Source of the DNA: Planctomicrobium piriforme
Lineage (GTDB): Bacteria; Planctomycetota; Planctomycetia; Pirellulales; UBA1268
NCBI GenBank assembly: GCA_945869735.1
Contig: CAMBPQ010000032.1
Span: 1 to 32,339, forward strand
Reading direction: 5' to 3'
Length of the DNA: 32,339 nt
The translations under genes and the position numbers were made by a program. Positions 25,966 to 32,339 of the stretch are shown in pieces (the first letter of the stretch is position 1; the number at the start of each line of letters is the position of its first letter). Under the pieces are notes generated by a model. The model saw only the letters and a program-made list of their open reading frames with translations, made no database searches and was not told the DNA's origin.

Positions 25966-26847
25966 TCACTCCACTGCCGGGGGAATGCGGAGCGTCGGCA
26001 CCTCGTCGGCGGCGACCTCGTGGGTCGTGAAGAAGTGCTCGACCGCCCGCACCTCCGCCGCGGTGGGCGGCGGCGGCGTCTCGTCGTGCACCACGCGCTC
26101 CGCCTCGGGTCGGCCAGCCACGATGCTCGTCCGCTCCTCGACCCGCCAGCGCGGCCCGAAGTGAAAGACGGCGTAATACATCGTGTTGGCCTTCACCGGC
26201 CCCACGCCGCCGCATCGGGTGGCGTCGAAAAACATCCGGTGCACGGCCTGCCACGGCCGGTCGCGCGCCTCGCAGGCGACGTCGTGAATGACCGACGCGT
26301 TGCGGAAGCGGCCCTCGAACGGCCCGCCGATCAGCGACCAGAAGGCCCGCGGGATGCTCGCGCCGTTCACGACCACGCCCGCAGGCGCGTCCCAGCGCAC
26401 ATCCTGCGGATCGACGTAGGCGAAGGGCTCCACGAGCGTCATGTCGCGGCCGTCGTCGCCCCACTTTGCGACCACGTCGCCGATGAACCGGCCCCACGTG
26501 GCGGCGGCGGACGCGGCGTGCTCTCCCGGCGCGTCGGGCAGCGTGAAACTCAGCGACTGCGGCACGGCCCGCTTCGCGAGGAAACCGACGAGCGGCCGCG
26601 CGGGATCGGGAAGGGAGGCGTCGTCGCACGACACCCGCACCAGCCGCGTCGCCCACTCGATCGCGAGGTCGTAGTGCTGGAGGTCGCGGCCGGTCGGCGA
26701 AAAACGCTCGAACGATTCGGTCAGCCCGCTGGCCTCCACCAGGTGCTCCACGTCGCCGCGGTCCACGGCCGGGAGCGTCGCCGTGTCGAGACGGCAGCCC
26801 CGGATGCTCCCCACGAAGCCGCCTGAGAGAATGAACGTGATCCGCAT
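25966..26847 (-). CDS. Emfourin-like protease-inhibitor domain fused to DUF1353
   Basis: The 293-aa protein has two parts. Residues 1 to about 97 match emfourin: MRITFILSGGFVGSIRG with the SGGF-G turn, LDTATLP and a closing RPLVGFLAKRA. Emfourin is known as an inhibitor of the M4 metalloprotease protealysin. Residues about 140-250 match DUF1353, a phage- and bacteria-associated family: NGASIPRAFWSLIGGPFEGR, VIHDVACEARDRPWQAVHRM and FHFGPRW. I start at the ATG at 26847; the frame extends to 26883 but without a better start. The gene ends four bases before the SprT-like gene start, so the two are almost certainly one operon. The function of the fusion is not known. Confidence 0.82.
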   Translation of the reverse strand: MRITFILSGGFVGSIRGCRLDTATLPAVDRGDVEHLVEASGLTESFERFSPTGRDLQHYDLAIEWATRLVRVSCDDASLPDPARPLVGFLAKRAVPQSLSFTLPDAPGEHAASAAATWGRFIGDVVAKWGDDGRDMTLVEPFAYVDPQDVRWDAPAGVVVNGASIPRAFWSLIGGPFEGRFRNASVIHDVACEARDRPWQAVHRMFFDATRCGGVGPVKANTMYYAVFHFGPRWRVEERTSIVAGRPEAERVVHDETPPPPTAAEVRAVEHFFTTHEVAADEVPTLRIPPAVE

Positions 26848-27100
26848 GAGAAAGGCCTGCCGCAGGGTGCACCGCCGCGGCATTATGGCGGCCAGGGAGG
26901 AATTTGGTCATCCCGGCAGTGGTTCCCCGCAGTCGGCTGAGACCCTTTTATGAGCCGAAAAACGTGGCGGTTGGCGGGCCGCACACCCTCGTGGGGACTG
27001 GATTTGCATTCCACCGCCGGGCTGGCAATTGTTAAGGAGGCAGGAAAGCCGTGGTGTGGCAGGAATGGCCGTTCCCCCACCTCCCGGGCAACCCAGTCTC
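26848..27100. promoter_or_regulatory. Divergent spacer with isolated strong ribosome site
   Basis: This 253-bp region separates the emfourin fusion from the SDR gene and should carry both promoters. It holds a perfect AAGGAGG at 27034-27040, about 60 bases before the ATG used for the SDR gene. An in-frame GTG at 27056 lies 15 bases after it and an ATG at 27065 lies 24 bases after it. No hairpin or operator stands out. Confidence 0.4.
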
Positions 27101-28120
27101 ATGCGTACCGCATTCGTCACCGGCGCGACCGGCTTCATCGGTCGTCATCTCGTCAGCGGTCTTCTCGACCAGGGCTACGAAGTTCGCTGCTTGGTCAGAA
27201 ATCATTCCCGCGCCGCACACCTCCGCCGCGACGGCGTGCGACTCGTCGATGGCTCCCTCGCCGATGTTCAACCCTGGCAGAGCGAACTCGCCGGCTGCGC
27301 TATCGTCTTCAACGCAGGCGGCCTGTGCATGGCCCGCAGCCGCGGTGAACTCTTCGCCATCAACGAGCGGGCCGTCGGCAACCTCGCCGACGCCTGTGCG
27401 GCGCTCGAGACACCACCGCAGTTTGTGCATATCTCGTCGCTCGCGGCCGCCGGCCCGGCGCCAAACGGCAACACGGTTCGTGACGAGCGCGACGGCCTCG
27501 CCCCCGTGTCGTCCTACGGCGCGAGCAAACTCGCCGGCGATGTGGCGCTGAGGCGCCGGGCCACGCGGCTCCCCATTACCGCTGTCCAGCCCGGGATCGT
27601 GTTTGGTCCGCACGACATGAAGATCCTCCCGCTGTACCAGATGATCAACTCCACCCGCCTGCATCTGCCAATGGGACTGCGGCCGGTGCCACTCTCGCTG
27701 ATTCATGTCGATGATCTTGTCCGCCTGCTGCTGTCGGCCGCCGACCGCGGCGAGCGAATGCGGCCCGTAAACGGCTGCCCGCACGAACCGTCGGGGATCT
27801 ACCATGCCTGCGACGACCGCGAACATCCGACCTACGACGAACTCGGCCGCCGGGTCGCGCGGGCCATCGACCGCGGCGTCGCGGTGGTACGACTGCCAGC
27901 CGTGCTTGCCCTGCCAGCCGTGGCGGCGATCGAGGGCTTTTGGAACCTGCTCGGGCAGGCCACGATCATCTCCCGCGACAAGCTTCGTGAGGCCACGGCC
28001 CGGAGTTGGGCAGCGTCGGCAGCGAAGGCCCGCGATCAGCTCGGCTTCGCGGCTGCCGCTCCGATCGACGACCGCCTCCGCGAGACGGGCGATTGGTTCC
28101 GCGACAACCGACTGCTATAG
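27101..28120 (+). CDS. NAD-dependent epimerase/dehydratase (extended SDR)
   Basis: The 339-aa protein begins directly with the Rossmann motif FVTGATGFIGRHL, carries the catalytic triad pieces VHISSLAAAG (Ser) and YGASKLAGD (Tyr and Lys), and has PGIVFGPHDMKI and LIHVDDLVRLL, as expected for extended SDR enzymes. The nearest known types are dihydroflavonol-reductase/HpnA-like enzymes acting on sugar nucleotides, sterols or hopanoid precursors. The substrate cannot be chosen from sequence. In-frame starts at 27056 or 27065 are possible because a strong ribosome site precedes them, but the fold begins at 27101. Confidence 0.93.
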   Translation: MRTAFVTGATGFIGRHLVSGLLDQGYEVRCLVRNHSRAAHLRRDGVRLVDGSLADVQPWQSELAGCAIVFNAGGLCMARSRGELFAINERAVGNLADACAALETPPQFVHISSLAAAGPAPNGNTVRDERDGLAPVSSYGASKLAGDVALRRRATRLPITAVQPGIVFGPHDMKILPLYQMINSTRLHLPMGLRPVPLSLIHVDDLVRLLLSAADRGERMRPVNGCPHEPSGIYHACDDREHPTYDELGRRVARAIDRGVAVVRLPAVLALPAVAAIEGFWNLLGQATIISRDKLREATARSWAASAAKARDQLGFAAAAPIDDRLRETGDWFRDNRLL

Positions 28121-28186
28121 ACTGTCGGTCTGTTGTTTGCCCAAATCTTTAGCGAGGTTTCCGTGCGCCAGCCTGCGGCTTGCTCA

Positions 28187-29275
28187 ATGAACCGGCCAGT
28201 CGTTTCCCGCCGCAGCTTCGCGACCGGCGTCGCCGCAGCCGCGACGGCCGCCATGGCCGCCATGGCCGCCCCGGTGTTTGGCAGGTCGCGGCGGCTCACC
28301 GACGAGACGATCATCGGCGCGGGCGACCATCGCTTCCGAGTGAAGCACCACTTTCCGCAGCTGCCCGATCGCTTCACGTGGCAGACGACGCACGGCGTGG
28401 CGGTCGACGCCGCCGGCAACCTGTATGTGATCCACGAGGGAAAGAAAGAGCAGAAGGATCATCCCGCCATCTTCGTGTTTGACCCGCAGGGAAAGTTCAT
28501 TCGCGCCTTTGGCAGTGAGTTTCAGGGAGGCGGCCACGGCATCGAGGTCCGCCAGGAGGGCAACGACGAGTTTCTCTACGTCTGCGGGTATCAGGGCGTA
28601 AAGTGCTTCGTCAAGATGACGCCCACCGGCGAGATCGTCTGGTTCCGCAAGGCGCCGATGGAGTCGGGCGTGTACGCCCCCGGCGAAGACGTCTCGACGA
28701 AGCCGTCGTGGAACCGCCAGGGATTCCTGCCCACCAACTTCGCCTTTCTCGACGACGGCGGCTTCCTGCTCGCCGACGGCTACGGCTCGTTCCGGATCCA
28801 CCGCTACGACAAGGACGCGAAGTGGCTCTCGTCGTTTGGCGGTGACGGCAAGGGTGAGGGCACATTCAACACGCCCCACGGCATCTGGATCGACCGCCGC
28901 GCGGGTCGGGAACCCACGATCGTCGTCTGTGACCGGGCCCACAACACGCTGCAGATCCTCACGCTCGACGGCGTCTATAAGGAGACGATCACCGGCTTCG
29001 GCCTGCCGGCCAACATCGACACCTGGAAAAACCTGCTGCTCGTGCCGGAGCTCAAGGCCTGCGTGACGCTGCTCGACGACAAGAACCAGGTCGTGGCCCA
29101 ACTGGGCCGGGCGGTCGAGCGGCTCGACGAGATCAAGAACCTCCGCGGCCAGCCCGACCAGTGGCTCGATGGCCAGTTCGTGCACCCGCACGACGCCTGC
29201 TTCGCGGCCAACGGCGACATCATCGTGGCCGAGTGGGTAGGCACGGGCCGTGTCTCGAAGCTCGAGCGGGTCTGA
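28187..29275 (+). CDS. Tat-exported NHL-repeat beta-propeller protein
   Basis: The 362-aa protein (from ATG 28187) has a twin-arginine signal: SRRSFATGV followed by an Ala-rich hydrophobic stretch (residues about 15-35). A start at GTG 28163 is also possible because GAGG lies five bases before it. The mature part is an NHL/six-bladed propeller: HGVAVDAAGNLYVIHEG, FVFDPQGKFIRAFGSE, GNDEFLYVCGYQGV, DKDAKWLSSFGG, VVCDRAHNTLQIL and WLDGQFVHPHDACFAA. Such proteins bind peptides, sugars or peptidyl substrates outside the membrane. It sits 28 bases upstream of the sarcosine-oxidase-like gene and may share its transcript. Confidence 0.88.
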   Translation: MNRPVVSRRSFATGVAAAATAAMAAMAAPVFGRSRRLTDETIIGAGDHRFRVKHHFPQLPDRFTWQTTHGVAVDAAGNLYVIHEGKKEQKDHPAIFVFDPQGKFIRAFGSEFQGGGHGIEVRQEGNDEFLYVCGYQGVKCFVKMTPTGEIVWFRKAPMESGVYAPGEDVSTKPSWNRQGFLPTNFAFLDDGGFLLADGYGSFRIHRYDKDAKWLSSFGGDGKGEGTFNTPHGIWIDRRAGREPTIVVCDRAHNTLQILTLDGVYKETITGFGLPANIDTWKNLLLVPELKACVTLLDDKNQVVAQLGRAVERLDEIKNLRGQPDQWLDGQFVHPHDACFAANGDIIVAEWVGTGRVSKLERV

Positions 29276-29303
29276 CCGGCTTCACGCCCCAGGAAGCCAG
29301 TGT

Positions 29304-30518
29304 ATGCGACGCTTTGACGTGATCGTAATCGGCGCGGGGGGCATGGGCACGGCGGCGGCCGCCCACCTCGCCCGCCGCGGGGCCAGCGTGCTGGCGGTCG
29401 ATCGCTTCCCCGTGGGCCACGCGCGGGGCAGTTCGCACGGGCAGTCGCGGCTCATCCGCCTCGCCTATTACGAGCATCCCGACTACGTGCCGCTGCTGCG
29501 GCGCGCCCGGGATCTCTGGCGAGAACTCGAGCAGGACACGAGCCAGCGGCTGCTCGTCGAGTCGGGCCTGCTCTCGTCCGGCCCGCCCGCGGGCGACGTC
29601 ATCGCCGGCACCCTCCGTTCGGCCCGCGATCACGGTCTGGCGGTGGAGCGATTCACCGCCCACGAGGCGATGGCCCGCTGGCCCGCGTTTCGGATTCCCA
29701 AGGACTGGGAGTCGGTGTTCGAGGCGGAGGCGGGGCATCTCGCGGTGGAGGCATGTGTCCGCGGTCATACCGAGGTCGCTATGCGGCACGGCGGGCTCAT
29801 CGAGGCAGGTCATGACGTGCGCGGGTGGCGAGTCGAAGGTGATGGCGTGGTCGTGGAGACGACAAAGGAATCGCTCGGGGCGGGCCGGCTCGTGCTCTGC
29901 CCGGGGCCGTGGGCCGGCGGGCTACTCGGCCTGCCCGACATCCCGTTCACCGTACTTCGCAAGTCGCTCTTCTGGTATGCGGCCACGAGCGGTCTTTCGT
30001 CAGACGCCGCGGCCACTCTGCCAGCGTTCGCCTTCGACACTCCGCAGGGCTTCTTCTACGGATTCCCGCAGCTCGACGACCGCGGCCTCAAACTCGCCGA
30101 CCACAGCGGCGGGCAGGTGGTCGCCGATCCATTCGAGGTTGACCGGCGCATCGACCCCGGTGAGCAGGCCACGATCGAGGGCTGGCTCGACGCTCATCTT
30201 CCCGGCGTGGGCCGCCGGCGCACGGCCCACGAAGTCTGCCTCTATACGATGTCCCCCGACGGCCACTTCATCGTGGGTCTGCATCCCGCGCATCCGCAAG
30301 TCGCAATCGCCGCCGGCTTCTCAGGGCACGGCTTCAAGTTCGCCAGCGTGATCGGGGAAGTGCTCGCCGACTTCGCCCTCGACGGCGTCGCGCGGCATCC
30401 GGTCGGGTTTCTCTCCGCCATGCGGTTCGCAGGCGTTGGGGCGGACGGCGGTGCCCAAGCGATGGGTATACGGGTGGCAGACGCGAGCGTGGGGCGTATA
30501 CGACCAGCCGCTCAATGA
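29304..30518 (+). CDS. Monomeric sarcosine oxidase / N-methyltryptophan oxidase-like FAD enzyme
   Basis: The 404-aa protein starts with the FAD-binding motif VIVIGAGGMGTAAAAHLARRG and the conserved FPVGHARGSSHGQSRLIR loop of the MSOX family. Near the C terminus, VCLYTMSPDGHFIVG carries the Cys that in monomeric sarcosine oxidase binds FAD covalently. GFSGHGFKFAS closes the family pattern. Such enzymes oxidise N-methyl amino acids and release hydrogen peroxide and formaldehyde or imines. The ATG at 29304 has AGGA about nine bases upstream, which decides it over the GTG at 29250. Its last seven bases overlap the convergent methyltransferase gene. Substrate unknown; the family assignment is firm. 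Confidence 0.93.
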   Translation: MRRFDVIVIGAGGMGTAAAAHLARRGASVLAVDRFPVGHARGSSHGQSRLIRLAYYEHPDYVPLLRRARDLWRELEQDTSQRLLVESGLLSSGPPAGDVIAGTLRSARDHGLAVERFTAHEAMARWPAFRIPKDWESVFEAEAGHLAVEACVRGHTEVAMRHGGLIEAGHDVRGWRVEGDGVVVETTKESLGAGRLVLCPGPWAGGLLGLPDIPFTVLRKSLFWYAATSGLSSDAAATLPAFAFDTPQGFFYGFPQLDDRGLKLADHSGGQVVADPFEVDRRIDPGEQATIEGWLDAHLPGVGRRRTAHEVCLYTMSPDGHFIVGLHPAHPQVAIAAGFSGHGFKFASVIGEVLADFALDGVARHPVGFLSAMRFAGVGADGGAQAMGIRVADASVGRIRPAAQ

Positions 30519-31390
30519 CTCTGCCGCCACGCCTCGGCGAGTACCACTCCGCAGGCGACCGACACGTTGAGGCTCTCGACCGCGCCTGTGCCCGGAATCT
30601 GCACGCACTCGGTCGTCACTGCCTCGATCGGCTGTGATACACCCTCCCCTTCGCTGCCGAGCACGAGCACAATCCGGCCGCCAAGCTTCGCCTTGCCGAG
30701 TGGTCCGCCGCGAAGGCTCGACGTCGCCACGATCCGGAAGCCTTCCTTCGCGAGCCTCCGGAGGTCGGCCACCGGGTTAGCAGAGTCGCACACGGGCACA
30801 AACTCCGCCGCTCCCTCCGCCACGCGGACCGCAGCGGGTGAGAGGGGTGGCAACTCGCCCGATCGGCCGACGATCGCCGCCACGCCGAAGTGGGCCGCGG
30901 TGCGGAGGATCGAGCCGAGGTTATGTGGATTTTGCACACCGTCGAGATAGAGCAGCGGCCCGACCGTTTTCCGCGCCGCCAGCTCCCGTAGCAGTTCGTC
31001 GAGCGACCAGCGGCGGATCGTCTTGGCGAGGATCGCCACACCCTCATGGTGGATCGAGCCGGTCAGCCGCGCAAGATTCTCGTCGGCCACGATCTGAAAG
31101 CCCTTCCGCTCGCGGGCACACCAGTCGAGGAGTTTGGCGAACTGTCGTTTGCGGGCTTCCGTCACGTACACGCGGATCACGTCGGCGGCACGCCTCGCAA
31201 ACAGCGCCTCGCAAGCCCGCAGTCCATGAAACATCTCCTCCGTCTTCGCCTGATGCCGCCGCGGCTCGTCAGGCCGTGTCGCTGCGGAACGTGTCGGCGC
31301 GGGCCGCATCTGTGCAGGTCGTGCCGCGGCAGGTCGTGACGGTGGGCGGCCGGCGCGTGCGCCGGGCTTCTTCGCGCGGAAAGGTTTCAT
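30512..31390 (-). CDS. TrmH/SpoU-family RNA 2'-O-ribose methyltransferase
   Basis: The 292-aa protein has an N-terminal basic, Pro/Ala/Arg-rich tail (about residues 1-48), a substrate-binding SpoU domain (FHGLRACEALF ... IHHEGVAI) and the knotted methyltransferase domain. It carries motif 1 NPHNLGSILRTA, motif 2 LVLGSEGEGVS and motif 3 IPGTGAVESLNVSVA. These bind SAM in a trefoil knot. The substrate may be 23S rRNA (RlmB type) or tRNA; RlmB is the usual match for this size and domain order, but I leave the symbol blank. It is tail to tail with the oxidase gene. Confidence 0.93.
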   Translation of the reverse strand: MKPFRAKKPGARAGRPPSRPAAARPAQMRPAPTRSAATRPDEPRRHQAKTEEMFHGLRACEALFARRAADVIRVYVTEARKRQFAKLLDWCARERKGFQIVADENLARLTGSIHHEGVAILAKTIRRWSLDELLRELAARKTVGPLLYLDGVQNPHNLGSILRTAAHFGVAAIVGRSGELPPLSPAAVRVAEGAAEFVPVCDSANPVADLRRLAKEGFRIVATSSLRGGPLGKAKLGGRIVLVLGSEGEGVSQPIEAVTTECVQIPGTGAVESLNVSVACGVVLAEAWRQSH

Positions 31391-31616
31391 AAGGATGTGA
31401 TCCTACCCTCCCTCTGGGAAGCCCCCAGCCAGAGTTTTGATGGATCGGCCGGGGTATGGTCGGCCTCGACCTGCCCCCCCCTTACTACGCAGTGTCCTTA
31501 AGAATCGACTTTTTTCAGCGGAATCCGTGAGGGGTTGGCCATGCCCCGAGAGCCGGCGTTGCTCGGGCACCGATCCGCCGGCAGCGGATTGGTCGGCGAA
31601 GCCATGGATGGCGAAG
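31391..31616. other. Intergenic remnant with duplicated IS end
   Basis: No gene is seen. The sequence GACCTGCCCCCC followed by TTA occurs at 31468-31483 and again at 31618-31633, about 150 bases apart in the same direction. The first is a likely leftover of another IS copy or of a nested insertion. A repeat-like GGAAGCCCCCAGCC at about 31419-31432 weakly resembles the dispersed repeats elsewhere. Confidence 0.45.
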
Positions 31617-31911
31617 TGACCTGCCCCCCTTAAACGTCGCCACTTTCAGAGAGAGAATCTCTGGTGGCGCAAACCAAGGGTAGGCAAGAGATGCCACGAG
31701 GAAAGAAGTTCACGGCGGAGCAGATCATTGGGAAGCTCCGCGAGGCTGAGGTTGGGTTGGCTCAGGGGAAGACCGTGCCCGAGGTGGTGCGGAAGCTTGG
31801 CGTGACCGAGCAGACGTATTACCGATGGAAGCGGGGGAGTACGGCGGGCTGCGGACGGATCAGGCGAAGCGGTTGAAGGATCTCGAGAAGGAGAACGCTC
31901 GGCTTCAGCAG
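31617..31911 (+). mobile_element. IS3-family insertion sequence remnant (left end and orfA)
   Basis: The region begins with TGACCTGCCCCCCTT, an IS3-like terminal sequence, and then encodes the 5' part of the transposase helper gene orfA. Homology stops near 31911, so orfB and the right end are absent. The element is non-functional. Confidence 0.75.
31691..31911 (+). pseudogene. IS3 orfA transposase fragment, frameshifted and truncated
   Basis: From ATG 31691 the frame gives MPRGKKFTAEQIIGKLREAE, then KTVPEVVRKLGVTEQTYYRW, the helix-turn-helix region of IS3 orfA. At 31833-31837 a run of five G's replaces the three expected, shifting the frame by two. The second frame then reads EYGGLRTDQAKRLKDLEKEN, the leucine-zipper part of orfA. 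Homology stops after ARL at about 31905-31911. The frame change is not at the A-rich site where IS3 elements frameshift on purpose, so I read it as damage. Codon use elsewhere matches IS3 elements. Confidence 0.82.
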
Positions 31912-31985
31912 CTCACAGCCAACCGACTATCCATGCCGCTGGACGCCGTCGCGAGTCTGCTGCAAGGCTTGGTTCGCCGCTTTTG
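31912..31985 (-). repeat. Candidate coding repeat giving an AANQALQQT tail
   Basis: Reading on the minus strand, this stretch encodes the tail AANQALQQTRDGVQRHG of the antitoxin-like gene and its TAG stop. I recall similar NQALQQT-type tails at the ends of unrelated planctomycete proteins, which would fit a dispersed repeat that invades 3' ends. The repeat also lies exactly where IS3 homology ends. No second copy is present in the window, so this is inference. Confidence 0.4.
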
Positions 31986-32127
31986 GGTGCCATACGGGGC
32001 GGCCCTCTTGAGCCTGCCGCTGTCGGGCATCCTTAGATATCCGATGGATATCGCCTTCGAATCGCTTGGCGATCTCGCGTCGCACCTCGTGAAGCTCTTC
32101 GATAATCGGATCAATTCGCTGAGTCAT
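31927..32127 (-). CDS. Probable antitoxin of a PIN toxin-antitoxin pair
   Basis: The 66-aa protein starts at ATG 32127, preceded by GAGGAG eight bases upstream. Its N-terminal half, MTQRIDPIIEELHEVRREI followed by FEGDIHRISKDARQRQ, matches short antitoxin-like proteins that accompany PIN toxins in planctomycetes, cyanobacteria and other bacteria. The expected Pro/Arg-rich tail after GRPV has been replaced by PKAANQALQQTRDGVQRHG. Toxin and antitoxin frames overlap by 17 bases (32111-32127), a usual sign of co-translated pairs. Function of the altered tail is unknown. Confidence 0.72.
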   Translation of the reverse strand: MTQRIDPIIEELHEVRREIAKRFEGDIHRISKDARQRQAQEGRPVWHPKAANQALQQTRDGVQRHG

Positions 32128-32339
32128 CGCCGTACTCCTCAAGCATGTCCTTTGGCGTGCATATCACTGGAAACGGAAGAGCGAAATCATCCAGGGTGCG
32201 AAATACGCGAGGCAGGATCATAGGGTTCGCTATGTGCGAGCAGTTCCACGTCAATAGGTAGTCTACGCGGCTCACTGCGGCGGAGGCAATGTGGAGGGCA
32301 TCAACCAGTGCATCCTTCGGCAGTATCGCCCGGCTCATG
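32111..32339 (-). CDS. PIN-domain (VapC-like) toxin, 5' end outside window
   Basis: Only the last 75 or so residues are present. They match the C-terminal part of PIN ribonuclease toxins: DALVDALHIASAAV (a conserved acidic residue in VDALH), DYLLTWNCSHIANP and PVICTPKDMLEEYGDD. The N-terminal catalytic acidic residues lie beyond base 32339. The ATG at 32338 is an internal codon and not the start. The toxin precedes the antitoxin on the minus strand, which is the reverse of the usual vapBC order but common in this subgroup. Confidence 0.82.
   Translation of the reverse strand, partial: MSRAILPKDALVDALHIASAAVSRVDYLLTWNCSHIANPMILPRVFRTLDDFALPFPVICTPKDMLEEYGDDSAN

Noticed and set aside
27051-27551. 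166-aa frame starting after the strong AAGGAGG at 27034
   Set aside because: Despite the good ribosome site it is Ser/Pro/Arg-rich and overlaps the clearly conserved SDR gene in another frame.
28184-29191. 335-aa minus-strand frame over the NHL gene
   Set aside because: It has no recognisable motif and is the shadow of the NHL propeller, which has a Tat signal and repeats.
31833-31837. Programmed frameshift site of IS3
   Set aside because: Programmed IS3 frameshifting happens at A-rich sites near the orfA end; this is a G-run in mid-gene and both downstream parts are truncated.

Overview
The window is high-GC, gene-dense bacterial DNA that most likely comes from a planctomycete (Pirellulales-like). 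The reasons are the N-terminal 'ERLEPRAMLTAD' motif on a large secreted protease, a plant-type phosphofructokinase relative, Tat-signalled NHL and PQQ-type beta-propeller proteins, and many secreted proteins of unknown function. Shine-Dalgarno signals are uneven: some genes have clear GGAG/AGGAG sites and others have none. The lineage is inferred from gene content; no rRNA gene is present to confirm it.

Layout. 1-1320 is the end of a 5'-nucleotidase. 1321-1685 holds short palindromic dispersed repeats, followed by a small acidic protein. 2073-4946 (minus) carries a DUF486 membrane protein, a DUF4239-type membrane protein, a secreted DUF4410-like protein and RNase III. 5179-7472 (plus) is an HtrA protease and pdxJ, meeting an alkaline phosphatase (7462-9201, minus) tail to tail. 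9398-13205 is PEP carboxylase overlapping a decayed phosphofructokinase pseudogene that ends at another copy of the dispersed repeat. 13255-15956 (minus) pairs a HlyD-type adaptor with a secreted prenyltransferase-fold protein. DAHP synthase and a single-domain rhodanese follow on plus.

17752-24664 (minus) is a run of secreted proteins: a subtilase with two PPC domains, a metal-dependent cyclase, a Gly-rich protein with an 18-bp tandem repeat, a two-domain NTF2/DUF1579-like protein, and a PQQ propeller remnant broken at its 5' end. A 78-aa secreted peptide sits stop-to-stop with a SprT-like metallopeptidase. That gene is directly downstream of an unusual fusion of an emfourin-like (metalloprotease inhibitor) domain to DUF1353. 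This inhibitor-fusion plus metallopeptidase pair is the best candidate for an undescribed system in the window. 27101-30518 (plus) encodes an SDR epimerase, a Tat NHL protein and a sarcosine-oxidase-like FAD enzyme, tail to tail with a SpoU rRNA methyltransferase. The right edge (31391-32339) is a small island of debris: a truncated, frameshifted IS3 orfA, a coding repeat tail, and a toxin-antitoxin pair whose PIN toxin runs off the window.

Common themes are start/stop overlaps of the ATGA/GTGA type (three cases), tail-to-tail gene overlaps or abutments (three cases), and several genes in visible decay next to repeats or mobile DNA.
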